DNA of 64,000 nucleotides from Kingdonia uniflora. Taxonomy: Eukaryota > Streptophyta > Magnoliopsida > Ranunculales > Circaeasteraceae. Within the stretch, counting starts at the first letter, position 1. Each line of letters starts with the position of its first letter. The stretch lies in contig JACGCM010001346.1 of NCBI GenBank assembly GCA_014058105.1, positions 620,001-684,000 on the forward strand, read 5' to 3'. The translations under genes were made by a program, and so were the position numbers. Below are positions 33,210 to 44,620 of the stretch, one piece after another. The notes beneath the pieces were generated by a model. It ran no database searches. It was given only the letters and a program-made list of their open reading frames with translations, and was not told the DNA's origin.

Positions 33210-33581
33210 TCAAAACAGAAGCTCAAAACATTTCCCCCTCAACCAAAGTCCTACTACCGGAAGGACCCCCCCCCCCCCATTCGCCACATTCTGCTCCTCG
33301 ATAATCTCCTCAGCACAAACGAGACTTTCAACTAATGCCATCAGAAAGAGAGAGCGCCGCTCAGCAGTCGTAAATTGAAACCTCAACTGTTCCCAAAGAT
33401 AAAAATATGGGTTACCATTGAAGAACTCCTCAGGCCCTACTTCTACAAGGTCTGGCATGACCCAGGTCAGGTCATGTTCGCCAAAAAGCTTCACGTGCAG
33501 TTCCGCCATTTTACGCCCCACTCGAAGGTCCCGATCAAACCCCATTCTCTTCAGGTAGCGTGTGTTTGGCGTTGTATCCCT
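33210..33581 (-). pseudogene. ORF-a of element D, start codon changed
   Basis: The frame is open through DTTPNTRYLKRMGFDRDLRV, RKMAELHVKLFGEHDL, PDLVEVGPEEFFNGNPYFYL, QLRFQFTTAERRSLFL and LVESLVCAEEIIEEQ, to a stop at 33210. The codon equivalent to the start in B is AGG here. The frame is also open upstream (MYLLLSAIVFCSVIHILIIW), but that hydrophobic stretch is leader sequence in B and C and lies right at the expected transcription start, so I do not treat it as a signal peptide with confidence. Confidence 0.6.
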
Positions 33582-33660
33582 CCAAATGATAAGAATATGG
33601 ATAACAGAGCAGAAAACTATTGCAGATAAAAGAAGATACATCGTACCTCCAGAATAGCCC

Positions 33661-33669
33661 ATATTTATA
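33661..33669 (-). promoter_or_regulatory. TATA box of ORF-a in D
   Basis: Minus TATAAATATGGG, aligned with TATAAGTATGGG in B (7293) and C (53816). Confidence 0.6.
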
Positions 33670-33822
33670 AGCCTCAATATATTTTTTACCCTATAACCAA
33701 GTGCATCCCTTGAAAACCCCTTTTTACCACTTTCCCGATAAATAAGGCAGTCAAACCGCCCAAATTCCAAGACCGAACAGCTTTTCTCAGCGAACACCTC
33801 TCCACCTGGCTTCGAGCACTTC

Positions 33823-33838
33823 TTTGAGAGGGGGCCAA
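33823..33838 (+). other. Polypurine tract of element D
   Basis: TTTGAGAGGGGGCCAA lies immediately before the LTR start TGTAGTAGCC. Confidence 0.75.
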
Positions 33839-34655
33839 TGTAGTAGCCTACTCGTAGCCTTCGAACAGATAGCCGAAGCCCACATCATAGCCTACTCGAA
33901 TATATCGAAGCCCTCTTAACCCATAAACAAGGCTCCTCAGAAACCCCCAAGAGATGAACCTTCGATACCGGACAGAACTTTGAGAATGGATCAGTACATT
34001 GCAGCAGACATCCTTCGATCATATCTACATACGGTCGAATTACGAAATGACAGACAACCATATCACCGGATAAAACTTCGAGAGTGAATTAACGTCCCAG
34101 TTGTAGGTATCCTTCGACCTCACTATCACGCGGTCGAAGCAAGATAAGACAGACAGTAACCTCATCAGACAAGATAGCGCATTGATTGGCCTGTACAACT
34201 ACAGTGACAAGCCCAACCACCGCGCCGTTCAGAACCATTACCAATAAATGCAGTAGTAACAACACCGACAAGACCGGCATCCGTCACTCGCCAAGATTTT
34301 CTGACAACATAATCATGTAAACCGGACCCACACCTGGTGACTCAGCTCCCTATGCTTCTATAAATAGAGGATAGGGGAACCCAGAAAGGGGTTAGAAAAA
34401 TCTCCTTCGGTCTTCGCATTTTTACCATCGACCACCCAAAAAATCTGTATTCGAACCCTCTAACTTACTCTTCAGTAATAAAATCTGTCTTAAAAATCCT
34501 CATCAGAGGACGTAGAGAGTCACATTCGTGCCTCTACGTAAGTTTTTTCCTTTAGTTTCATCTTATCATTGGCCGATTACTGGTTCCCTTTGTTTGAGGG
34601 TCGAGTTTACTTTGTAAGGATCGGCTCCTAGTCCAAACGGAGTTAGCTCCCTACA
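33839..34655 (+). repeat. 3' LTR of element D, complete (817 bp)
   Basis: Starts TGTAGTAGCC and ends GTTAGCTCCCTACA, giving the inverted termini TGTAG/CTACA. It contains CTATAAATAGAGG near 34360 as a promoter box. It aligns with the LTR of C along its length and with B where B is preserved. Satellite sequence starts at the next base. Confidence 0.85.
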
Positions 34656-37600
34656 TCATTATCATTTAAAATTTTAAACCGGGAGTATGACGATTTATTT
34701 GGTAACTATCCTATTTTTGTGTAAGTCGAAAATAAACTCATAAAAATGATTCAATCTCTTGAATGAGTTGCCCGTAACCAAGCTTTCAGAATTGGGATCT
34801 AAATCTTCGCATAGGTAAGAAATCTGTATCTGTAAGAATTTCAAGCTAGCATTATTGCAAGTCATTGGGTAACTTTCTTTGCGTGTTGTCGAACGAATAT
34901 AAACTCCCATAAGCGATCCAACCTTTCAAACGAGGTGTCGGTTGCCAAGTTTCATGGAATAGCAATCTAAATCATCGGAGAGGTACAAAATCCGCATCGT
35001 TCAAAAATTTAAATCGGCAGTATTACGATTCATTTGGTAACTATCTCATCATGTTGTCAGCCGAATAAGCTCTTAAAAATGTTTCAATATCACGAAAGAG
35101 TTGTCGGTAATCAAGATTCTCTGAATTACAATCTAATGTATCGGAGAGGTGCGAAATCCGTACCGGTAAAAAATTTATCCTGGGGATATTACGAGTCATT
35201 GGGTAAATATCCTAGCGTGTTTTTGGGCTAATAAAAACTCTTTAAAATGATCCAGCCTCTCAAATGTGGTGTTTGTTGCCAAGTTCACGGAATTGCGATC
35301 TAAATCATCGATAAGGTACGAAATCTGTATCGTTAATAAACTTAAACCGTGAGTATTGCGATTTATTTTATAACTATCCTAGCGAGTTGTCGGTGGAAAA
35401 GAAATTTTGAAAAATGATCCAATCTCTGGAATGAGTTGCATGTAGCCAAGCATCTATAAATTGAGATCTAATACATCAGAGAGGTAGAAAATCCGTTCCT
35501 CTTGGAAATTCAAACCGGAAGCATTATGAATCATTGGGTAACAAGACAATCATGGTGCCAGACAAATTTAAATTCTTAAAAATGATCCAACCTCATAAAT
35601 GAGGTGCCGGTAGCCAAGCTTCTCTGAATTGCGATCTAATAATTGGAAAGGTGCAAAATCCGTACTAGTTAAAAAATATAACCCAGGAGTATTGTGAGTC
35701 TTTGGAAAACTATCCTAGCATGTTATTGGACGAATATAAACTCTTAAAATTGATCCAACCACTCAAACGAGGTACCGGTTGCTAAGCTTCTCAGAATTGT
35801 GATCTAAAACAACCGAAAGGTGCAAAATCTATACCTGTCATAAATTCAATCCAGTAGCATTACGAGTCATTGGGAACTATCCTAGCATGTTGTCGGATGA
35901 ATCTAATCTCTTTCCAATGATCCAACCTCTAAAACAAGGTGCCGGTAGCAAAGCTTCTTAGAATTACAATTTAAAGCTTCAGAGAGGTCCAAAGTCATTA
36001 TCGCTTAAAATTTTAAACCGGGAGTATGACGATTCATTTGGGAACTATCTATTGTGTTGTCAGTCGAAAATAAACTCTTAAAAATGATTCAATCTCTTGA
36101 ATGAGTTGTCCGTAGCCAAGCTTTTCAGAATTGCAATCTAAATTATCGCAGATGTGCGAAATCTGTATCTGTAGGAATTTTAAGTCAGCATTATTATGAT
36201 TCATTGGGTAACTATCTTAGCGTGTTATCGAACGAATATAAACTCCTATAAACGATCCAACCTCTCAAACGAGGTGTCTGTTGCCAAGTTTCTCAGAATT
36301 GCAATCTAAATCATCGAAGAGGTACAAAATCCGTATCGCTCAACAATTTAAATTGGGAGCATTACGATTCATTTGGTAACTATCCTATCGTGTCGTCAGT
36401 TGAATAAATTCTATAAAATGATTTAATCTCTCGAAAGAGTTACCGGTAGCCAAGCTTCTCTAAATTACAATCTAATGCATCGGAGAGGTGGAAAACCTAT
36501 ACTGGTAGAAAATTCATCCCGGGAGTATTCCGAGTCATTGGGTAACTATCCTAACGTGTTTTTGGATGAATAAAAACTCTTTAAAATTATCCAACTTCTT
36601 AAATAAGGTGCCTGCAGCCAAGCTTCTCGGAATTACGATATAATCATCGAATAGGTGCGAAATTCGAATCATTAAAAAACTTAAACCGGGTGTATTACAA
36701 TTCATTTTGTAACTATCCTTGTGGGTTATCGGCCGAAAAGAAATTCTTAAAAATGATCCAATCTCTGGAATGAGTAGCCGGTAGCCAAGCTTCTATGAAT
36801 TGAGATCTAATACATTGGAGAGGTGTGAAATCCATACTGTAAGAATTTCAAACCGGAAGCATTTTGAAACATTGGGTAACAAGCCAAGCGTGTGGTTAGA
36901 TGAATTTAAACTATTAAAAATGATCAAACCTCTCAAACGAGATGCCGGTAGCCAAGCTTCTCAAAATTACGATCTAATTATAGGAAAGGTACAATATTTG
37001 TACCAGTAAAACAATACAAACCGGGAGTATTGCGAGTGATTGGGAACTATCCTAATGTGTTGCCGGATGAATTTAAACTTTTAAAAATTATCCAACCACT
37101 CAAAAGTGGTGCCGGTTATTAAGCTTCTCAGAATTGTGACCTAAAACAAAGGAATGGTGCATAATCCGTACCGGTCAAAAATTCAAACCGGTAGTATTGC
37201 GAGTCATTGGAAACTATCCAAGAATGTTGTCGGATGAATACAAACTTTTAGAAATGATTCAACCTCACAAATGAGATATCTGTAGCAAAACTTCTTAGAA
37301 TTGCAATTTAAATCATCGGGTAGGTGCAAAATCCTTATCGTTCAAAATTTTAAACCTGAGGTATGACGATTCATTTGGTAATTATCCTAGCTTGTTTACA
37401 GTAAAAAATAAACTCTTAAAAATGATTCAATCTCACGAATGAGTTGCCGGTAGCCAAGCTTCTCTGAATCAATATTTTCCTTCTATTCAAAGCTTAATTT
37501 CAGAAGAAAAAAAAAATATAAAACAAAGACAAAAAAACAAAAGACAAAAAAAACTTCTTTGAATTGTGATCTAATGCATTGGAGAGGTGCGAAATCCGTA

Positions 37601-39722
37601 CCGGTAAGAGTTTCAATCTGGAAGTATTGCGAGCCATTGGGTAACTATCCTAGCGTGTTGTCAGATGAATAGAAACTTTTAAAAATAATCCAACCTTCCG
37701 AACGAGATGCCAATTACCAAGCATCTCTGAATTACAAAATCTGTATCATTCGAAATTTTAAATTGAGAGTATTACAATTCATTCTTTAACTATCCTAGCG
37801 TGTTGTTAGTCGAAAATAAACTCTTAAAATGATTCAATCTCTCTAAAGAGTTTCCAATAGCAAAGCTTCTCTGAATTATGATCTAATGCATCGGAGAGGA
37901 ACAAAATCTGTACCAGTCAAAAATTTAACCCAAGAGTATTCCGATTCATTATGTAACTATCCTACAGTGCTGTCAGATGAATGAAAACAATTAAAACTGA
38001 TCCAACCTCTCAAACGAGGTACCGGTAGCCAAGCTTCTCAGAAATGTGATTTAAATCATCGAATAGGTGCGAAATCCGTATCATTATAAAACTTAAATCG
38101 AGAGTATTCTGATTCATTTTGTAACTATTCTAACAGGTTGTCAGCCAAAAAGAATTTTTTAAAAATTATCCAATCTCTAGAAGGAGCTGCCGACAGCGAA
38201 GCTTTAATGAATTGGGATCTAATGCATCGGATAGGTACGAAATCCGTACCGGTCAGAATTTAAAATTGGAAGTAATGTAAATTACTAGGTAACAAGCCTA
38301 GCGTTTTGTCAGAGGAATATAAACTCTACAAACTGATCTAACCTTTCAAACGAGGTGCCGGTAGCCAAGCTTCTACTAATTGTGATCTAAATAATCGGAA
38401 AGGTACAAAATCCAATCCAGTTAAAAAATACAAACCCAGAGTATTGTGAATTATTGGGTAACTATCCTAGCATGTTGTCGGACGAATATAAACTCTTAAA
38501 AATGATCCAACCTCTCAAACGAGGTATCAGTAGCATAGCTTCGTAAAATTATGATCTTAAGCTTCAGAAAGGTACGAAACCCAAACCGGTCAAAAATTCA
38601 AACCGGAAGTATTGCAAGTCATTGGGTAACTATCATAACGTGTTGTCGGACAAATATAAACTCCACCAAACGATCCAGTCTCTCAAACGAGGTGCCGGTT
38701 GCCACGCTTCTTAGAATTGCAAACTAAATCATCGGAGATGTGTGCAATCCATATCGTTCAAAAAATTTAACCGGGAGTATTGCAGTTCATTTGGTAACTA
38801 TCCTAGCGTGTTTTCAGTCAAAAATAAACTCATTAAGACTATTCAATCACTCGAATGAGTTGCCGTTAGCCTAGCTTCTCTGAATTGCGATCTAATACAT
38901 CTGAGAGGTACAAAATTCGTATCTGAAAGAATTTGAAACCGGCAGTATTGTGAGTAATTAGGTAATTATCCTAGTGGGATATCGGATGAATTAAAACTCT
39001 TAAAAGCGATCTAGCCTCTGAAACGAAGTGCTGGTAGCCAAGCTTCTCAGAATTGCAATATAAATCATCTGAGAGGTGTGATATCCGTATTATTTAAATT
39101 TTTATACCAAGAGTATTACGATTCATTTGGTAACTATCCTAGCATGTTGTCAGTCCAAAAAAATCTCTTAAAAATGATCCAATCTCTCGAATGAGTTGTC
39201 GTAGGCCAAGCTTCTTTGAATTGTGATCTAATGCATCGGAGAGGTGCAAAATCCGTACCGGGCGGAATTTCAAACTAGAAGTATTGGAAATCATTGGGTA
39301 ACAAGCCTAGAGTGTTGTTAGACTAATATAAACTCTTTAAAATGATCCAGCCTCTCAAACGAGGTACCGGTAGCCTAGCTTCTCAAAATTACGATCTAAA
39401 CAATCATAAAGGGGGGAAATTCGTACCGGTAAAAAAATACAACCTAGGAGTATTGCGAGTCATTGGGTAACTATGCTAGCATCTTTTGGGATGAATATAA
39501 CTCTTACAAACGATTTAACTACTAAAACGAGGCACCGGTAGCCAAGCTTCTTTGAATTACAATCTAAATAATCGAAGAGGTACAAAATCCTTATCACTCA
39601 AAAATTTAAACTGGGAGTATTATGATTCATTGGGTAACTATCCTAGCATGTTGTCATTCGAAAATAAACTCTTAAAAACAAGTCAATCTTTTGAATGAGT
39701 TGTTGGTAGCCAAGTTTCTTTT
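34656..39722. repeat. Satellite array, ~167-bp monomer, 8-monomer higher-order repeat
   Basis: About 30 monomers. The recurring CCAAGCTTCT word sits at 34778, 34945, 35110, 35279, 35446, 35614, 35782, 35949, 36116 and 36284, a spacing of 165-169 bp. Two monomer kinds alternate: one with AATCTCT-GAATGAGTTG (kind 1), one with AACCTCTCAAACGAGGTG (kind 2). Their order is 1-2-1-2-1-2-2-2, repeated three times. Matching words (GTATGACGATT) recur at 34685, 36024 and 37361, so the larger unit is about 1338 bp. The last unit is incomplete. Length near 170 bp is usual for plant centromeric satellites. Confidence 0.9.
37470..37553 (+). mobile_element. Small A-tailed retroposed insert in the satellite
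   Basis: 84 bases that do not belong to the satellite begin CAATATTTTCC and end in an A-rich tail (AAAACAAAGAC, AAAAAAACAAAAGAC, AAAAAAAA). They are flanked by CTTCTCTGAAT (37459-37469) and CTTCTTTGAAT (37554-37564). An 11-base target duplication plus a poly(A)-like end is the mark of LINE-type retroposition. The source of the 84 bases is unknown. Confidence 0.7.
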
Positions 39723-40530
39723 AAAAGGAGAAACCCTCGCTCTTAAAAATGCAGTTGTTGAATTTCATGCAGTTGTTGAACTTATATCATAGAATAACTT
39801 CTGAGAATCATTATAGGATAGAATCCATGCATAGTGGAAAATTCCAGGACCTTGAACCTGATAGAGCTTATGAGGAGTTTATGATATTGGCTGAGAACTC
39901 TCAGCAGTAGGATTTTGATCCACATAGAAGTATTCGTACAACCAAGAAATGTGGCATATACGAAGTGAGTGAGGGAACGGCCATCAAAGCCCAATTAGAT
40001 ACTCTTACCTGAAAAATCGAGGCTATGGCTACGAATCAATCTAAGGGTAGTGTGAACCAGGTTCAGCAATATGGTTGCACCGTTTGTTATAATGTAACCC
40101 ATGTGACTCAAATGTGCCCCATGCTAATGAAATGAATGACAATCAAGAGCAAGTGAATGCTTTGAATAATACCTACAAGATGCACTTTGACTCTTACAAG
40201 CCAACTTGGCAGAACCACTCAAATTTTTCGTGGAAGAACAACCAAACCAGTTCAGGTTTCTAAGAGCCACCAACCTCAGGTCATAATTTTCCTAGCAATC
40301 CCCTTTCTCAATCTTATCCTCAGGCATCTCAACAATCTTTTCAGTCATCCAAACAGTTCCCACCCGTTCTACCCAAACCATCTTTGGAAGATTCTCTTGC
40401 TCTCTTCATGCAATAATCAATGGAAAGCCAAAAACAAGCGCCGTAATTTTAACAACAGACTTTGGTGAATCATTATTCAACATCCTAATCTATCTCTAAT
40501 TTTGAGAGTTAGATAGGACAATTGGAAAAT
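39723..40530 (+). pseudogene. C-terminal gag of element H with zinc knuckle
   Basis: Readable pieces are YEEFMILAENSQQ, DFDPHRSIRTTKKCGIYEVS and KAQLDTLT-KIEAMATNQS. The knuckle CTVCYNVTHVTQMC (about 40076-40117) fits CX2CX4HX4C. Stops and a frameshift follow. The knuckle would bind element RNA. The N-terminal half seen in F (26425-27425) is absent here. Confidence 0.7.
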
Positions 40531-41045
40531 GCATTGCATGAGACACCACCAGGTACCCGACCTAGCAAACCTGTATCTAATCCGAAAGGACCACCGGGGT
40601 TTGATTCTAGCTCGATCCCAAAGCAGGTTAATGCCATTACAACTCTTCGAAGTGGTAGACAAATTGATAACCAAGTTGAAATTCCTAGGGTTGGGCCAAC
40701 ACCCGTTGCTATTGAGGATGAGGTCAGTACGAGTGCACCTTCTAAGAAATCTAAGGAGTTGCCTACCTCATCTATTTCCGCACAAAAGGTACATATTGAG
40801 CCAAATGTGCCATATCCACAATGCCTTCTTCCGGCTAATAAAGGAATTTAATTTGACGAGATATTGGATACATTTAAGCAAGTTCATATAAATATTCCAG
40901 TACTTGAAGCCATCATGCTTATCCCTGCATATGCCAAATTCCGTTAGGATGCGTGCACTAGGAAAAGAAAAATCAATATGCACAAGAAAGTCTTCTTGAC
41001 TAAGACATTAACCCCGCCTGAGCTTCAAGATCCTGGAAGCCCAAC
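40531..41045 (+). pseudogene. gag-protease linker of element H
   Basis: Frame with LENALHETPPGTRPSKPVSN and AITTLRSGRQIDNQVEIP, the latter a motif common in Athila-lineage polyproteins before the protease. It stays open from 40522 to 40851, then breaks. Confidence 0.65.
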
Positions 41046-41799
41046 CATCCCTTGTAAAATTTGAGATCACAAAGTGGATAGGGCGTTACTTGACTTAAGT
41101 GCTATTGCGAATGTCCTACCTTACTCGGTCTATTAAGAATTAGGACTTGGAGAACTCGAACCTACCCGAATGACACTTCAATTGGCTGACAGGTCAATAC
41201 AATACCCACGTGGTATCCTTGAGGATATTCTTATCATGGTTGATACCCTCATTTTTCCTGTGGATTTTGTTGCTTTGGATACTGAAGATGTAAAAAATCC
41301 TAGCTGTGAGATCCCCGTCATATTGGGTCGCCCTTTCCTTGCGACTGCTCATGCCATTATTAATTGCTTTAATGGGGTCTTACAACTATCAATGGGAGAC
41401 ATGAAGATCAAGCTCAATGTTCTTAACAATAATACTCAAGTTCCTCAATCTGATGATATGGCTGTGCCGAATATGATTGACTCCCTAGTTTACAACTTAT
41501 TCCCTAAATCATTTTCTGAAGTCCCCTTAGAATCATGTCTTGTAAACTTTGGTAAAGACTTCGATGAAAATCCGATTGTTGAAGAGCTTAATGTTCTACT
41601 TGACTCAGTACCTATTTTTACCAAGTCCAAATGGAGACCTCATGTTAAACCTCTGGAACCGTCCACTACTTTGCCTATTCCGTCCATTATTAATGCACCC
41701 AAGGTAGACCTCAAGCCATTACCTAAGGCTTTGAAGTATGCTTTCTTAGATGATTCTAACACTCTGCACAGTGATCATAGCTTCCAACCTCAATGTTGA
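41046..41799 (+). pseudogene. Aspartic protease region of element H
   Basis: DLSAIANVLPYSVY (usual form DLGAS-NVLPYS-Y) at about 41092, one stop, then LGLGELEPTRMTLQLADRS, YPRGILEDILI, VIPVILGRPFL-type text and AHAIINCFNGVLQLSMGD. The frame is open from 41170 to 41799, 209 codons. It would process the Gag-Pol precursor. The active-site Gly is Ser and the loop is altered, so activity is doubtful. Confidence 0.75.
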
Positions 41800-42640
41800 C
41801 CAGGAAAGTAGATTGATGGGTATTCTTGGAAGATACAAATCAGCCCTAGGGTGGTCTAGAGCAGACTTGAAGGGAATTAGCCCAGCTGCTTGCATACATC
41901 GTATAAATCTCGAGGAAGGTGAAAAAAATTCTCGCGAGATACAACGACGATTGAATCCCACCATGATGGAGGTGGCTAAGAATGAAGTTCTCAAACTTTT
42001 GGACTTGGGTATCATATACCCCATTTCGAATAGTAAGTAGGTCAGTCCCGTTCAGGTTGTACCTAACAAATAAGGGATTACTGTAGTTGAGAATGAAAAT
42101 AATGACCTAATCACCACCCGCATGACCAACCGGTGGCGTGTATGTATCGACTACAAGAAATTAAACACGGCCACGAGGAAAGATCATTTTCCACTTCCTT
42201 TCATTGATCAAATGCTTGAACTCTTAGCCGGAAGAAGATATTACTATTTTCTTGACGGTTATTCTGGATACAATCAGATCTCCATTGCCCCAGAAGATCA
42301 GGAGAAGACAACTTTCACGTGTCCCTACGGGTCATATGCTTATCGACGTATGCCATTTGGGTTATGCAATGCACCCGCTACATTCCAGCGTTGTATGATG
42401 AGCAATTTTTTCTGATATGGTTGATAAATTTCTTGAAATCTTTATAGATGACTTTTCTGTGTATGGATCATCTTTTGACGAATGTTTACACCATTTAGAG
42501 CTCATGCTAGAACAATATACACAAACCAATTTGGTGTTAAACTGAGAAAATTGTTACTTCATGGTGACACAAGGGATAGTTCTTGGACATATTATCTCCA
42601 ACAAAGGGATTGAAGTCGATAAGGCCAAGATCGATATTAT
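41750..42640 (+). pseudogene. Reverse transcriptase of element H
   Basis: SALGWSRADLKGISPAACIH, IQRRLNPTMMEVAKNEVLKL, then after two stops WRVCIDYKKLNTATRKDHFP, FLDGYSGYNQISIAPEDQEK and MPFGLCNAPATFQRCM. A frameshift at about 42413 is followed by FIDDFSVYGSSFDECL (active-site IDD at about 42445) and GIVLGHIISNKGIEVDKAK. All the main RT blocks can be read but not in one frame. Confidence 0.85.
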
Positions 42641-43205
42641 TTTTTCTTGACCTCCACCTCGGACGGTTAAGGCCATTCGATCATTTTTGGGGCATGCTGG
42701 GTTTTATCGCCGGTTCATCAAAGATATTAGTAAAATTTCCCAGCCCTTGTGCAATTTACATACTAAGGACACTGATTTCAACTTTGATGACGCATGTTCA
42801 AGAGCTTTTGAGAAGCTTAAACTTTTATTAACTTCAGCCCCTATCATCCAACCTCTTAATTGGGAACTTCCCTTCGAGCTCATGTGTAAGGCTTCAGATT
42901 ACGATGTTGGAGCGGCTTTAGTGCAAAGAGTAGATAATAAGCCTCGTGTTATTTACTATGCTAGTCGCACGCTTAATGACGCACAATTAAATTACTCCAC
43001 CACGGAGAAGGAGTTATTAGCCATTGTGTTTCCATTGGAGAAATTTTGATCATACCTTGTTAGATCCAAAATAATTATTTACACTGACCATGCGGCCTTA
43101 AAGTATTTACTATCCAAAAAAGATGTTAAGCCTCGGTTAATCAGATGGATTCTTTTACTACAAGAATTTGATATCAAAATTCGAGATAAGAAAGGTGTTG
43201 CGAAT
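42641..43205 (+). pseudogene. RNase H of element H
   Basis: VKAIRSFLGHAGFYRRFIKD leads into PLNWELPFELMCKASDYDVG, YYASRTLNDAQLNYSTTEKE and YTDHAALKYLLSKKDVKPRL. Catalytic-type residues at ASD, E and TDH can be seen. A stop lies in the middle (about 43047). There is one RNase H only, in contrast to the Tat elements. Confidence 0.8.
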
Positions 43206-44620
43206 GTGATTATGGATCATCTATCACGAATTCTCACTGAGGGTGGTGAAGATTTCCTCCCTATCTTAGAGACACTTCCTGATGAGCAGCTCATGGCCGT
43301 TTCGCAACTGCCTTGGTTCGCCGATATTGTAAATTATCTTGCTACGCAACGATTACCTCCCCATTGGTCAAAGCAAGATAGAACCAAATTCTAGCACGAG
43401 GTCAGATGTTTAAGCTGGGACGATCCTTATCTTTATAAGTTTTGTTTTGATCAAGTTATTAGGAGATGCATCCCAAATATTGAGTTCCATAGTGTACTCA
43501 CATTTTTCCATACCTTAGCTTGCGGAGGACATTTTGGGACCCAAAATCCTGCTGCAAAAGTCCTTTAATCTGGTCTTTATTGGCCTGTCCTTTTTTGTGA
43601 CGCACATACCTTTTGTTCTAAATGTGATAGGTACCAGAGGACCGGGAATATTTCTCATCGAAACATGATGCCCTTGAACAACATCCTTATTGTTAAACTA
43701 TTTGATGTTTGGGGAATTGATTTTATAGGCCCATTTCCTTCTTCTCGCAGTTACCTTTACATTCTAGTTGTAGTCGATTATGTTTCTAAATGGGTTGAGG
43801 TGGTGCCATGTCATACGAATGACCATAAGCCCGTGGTAAAAATTTTGAAAAGCATTTTTAATCGTTTTGGCACGCCTCGGGCAATTATTAGTGATGGTGG
43901 TAAACATTTTTGTAACCGTGTCTTTTAAAATATTTTGAAAAATTACTCCATCACATATAAAGTTGCAATACCGTATCATCCACAAATATGTGGTCAAGTC
44001 GAAGTATCCAATCGGGAGATCAAAAGAATTTTAGAAAAAACTGTTCGAACTGATCGCAAAGATTGGTCTGATCGTCATGATGATGCCCTATGGGCATATC
44101 GAACAGCTTATAAAGCTCCGATTGGTATGTCACCCTATAGACTTGTCTTTGGGAAAGCTTGTCACTTACCTGTAGAATTGGAACACAAGGCCCTCTGGGC
44201 TACAAAGGCCTTCAACTTTGAAATGGATAAAGCCGAATCATATAGAAAACTTCAACTTTCTAAACTTGACGAACTTCGCCGCGAGGCTTATAAAAATGCA
44301 AAAATTTACAAGGAACGAACTAAAACTTTTCATGATAAGTTGGCTATCCACAAAAATTTGAGCCTAATCAGAAAGTGTTACTTTACAATTCATGGCTACG
44401 TTTATTTCCTGAGAAATTACGTTCTCGTTGGTACGCCCCTTTTGTAATTAGAACTGTTTATCCTCATGGAGCCGTAGAGGTGGAGGATCCTAAGAACGTA
44501 AATATTTTAAAAGTCAATGTCCAACGATTAAAACCGTACTTAGAGTCCAACACTTTTGATGAAGAGATAACATTTCTAAATGATCCAGTATATCAGAATT
44601 TATATTATGTACCCCTATAG
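43206..44620 (+). pseudogene. Integrase of element H
   Basis: Zinc domain near 43505-43640 (HTLACGGHFGTQ, CSKCDRYQ). Core: VWGIDFIGPFPSSRSYLY (first Asp), IISDGGKHFCNRVF (second Asp), [19 protein letters not shown] (Glu). C-terminal part [20 protein letters not shown] and [11 protein letters not shown], ending at 44620. It has two in-frame stops (near 43393 and 43926) and a frame break near 44400. All three DDE residues are kept. It joins element cDNA to the chromosome when active. Confidence 0.85.

Larger units (their letters stand above)
29612..34655 (+). mobile_element. 3' part of Tat element D
   Basis: A complete LTR (33839-34655) is preceded on plus by a polypurine tract, so gag-pol direction is plus. 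Upstream, on minus, are ORF-a, ORF-b and most of ORF-c, in the same order from the LTR as in B and C. The left side stops inside intron 3 of ORF-c where the LTR of F begins. The 3' LTR ends CTACA and abuts the satellite array at 34656, so D seems to be inserted in the satellite. Confidence 0.8.

Noticed and set aside
32872..33378. 168-codon plus-strand frame in D
   Set aside because: It overlaps the spacer and antisense of ORF-a, contains poly-C tracts, and has no counterpart in B or C.
33579..33797. Signal peptide or membrane helix at the front of ORF-a in D
   Set aside because: The hydrophobic stretch lies in the region that is leader in B and C, overlaps the expected transcription start, and is not conserved as protein.
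34656..39722. CRISPR-like array of repeats
   Set aside because: Repeats are head-to-tail 167-bp monomers without unique spacers, in a plant nuclear context; it is a satellite.
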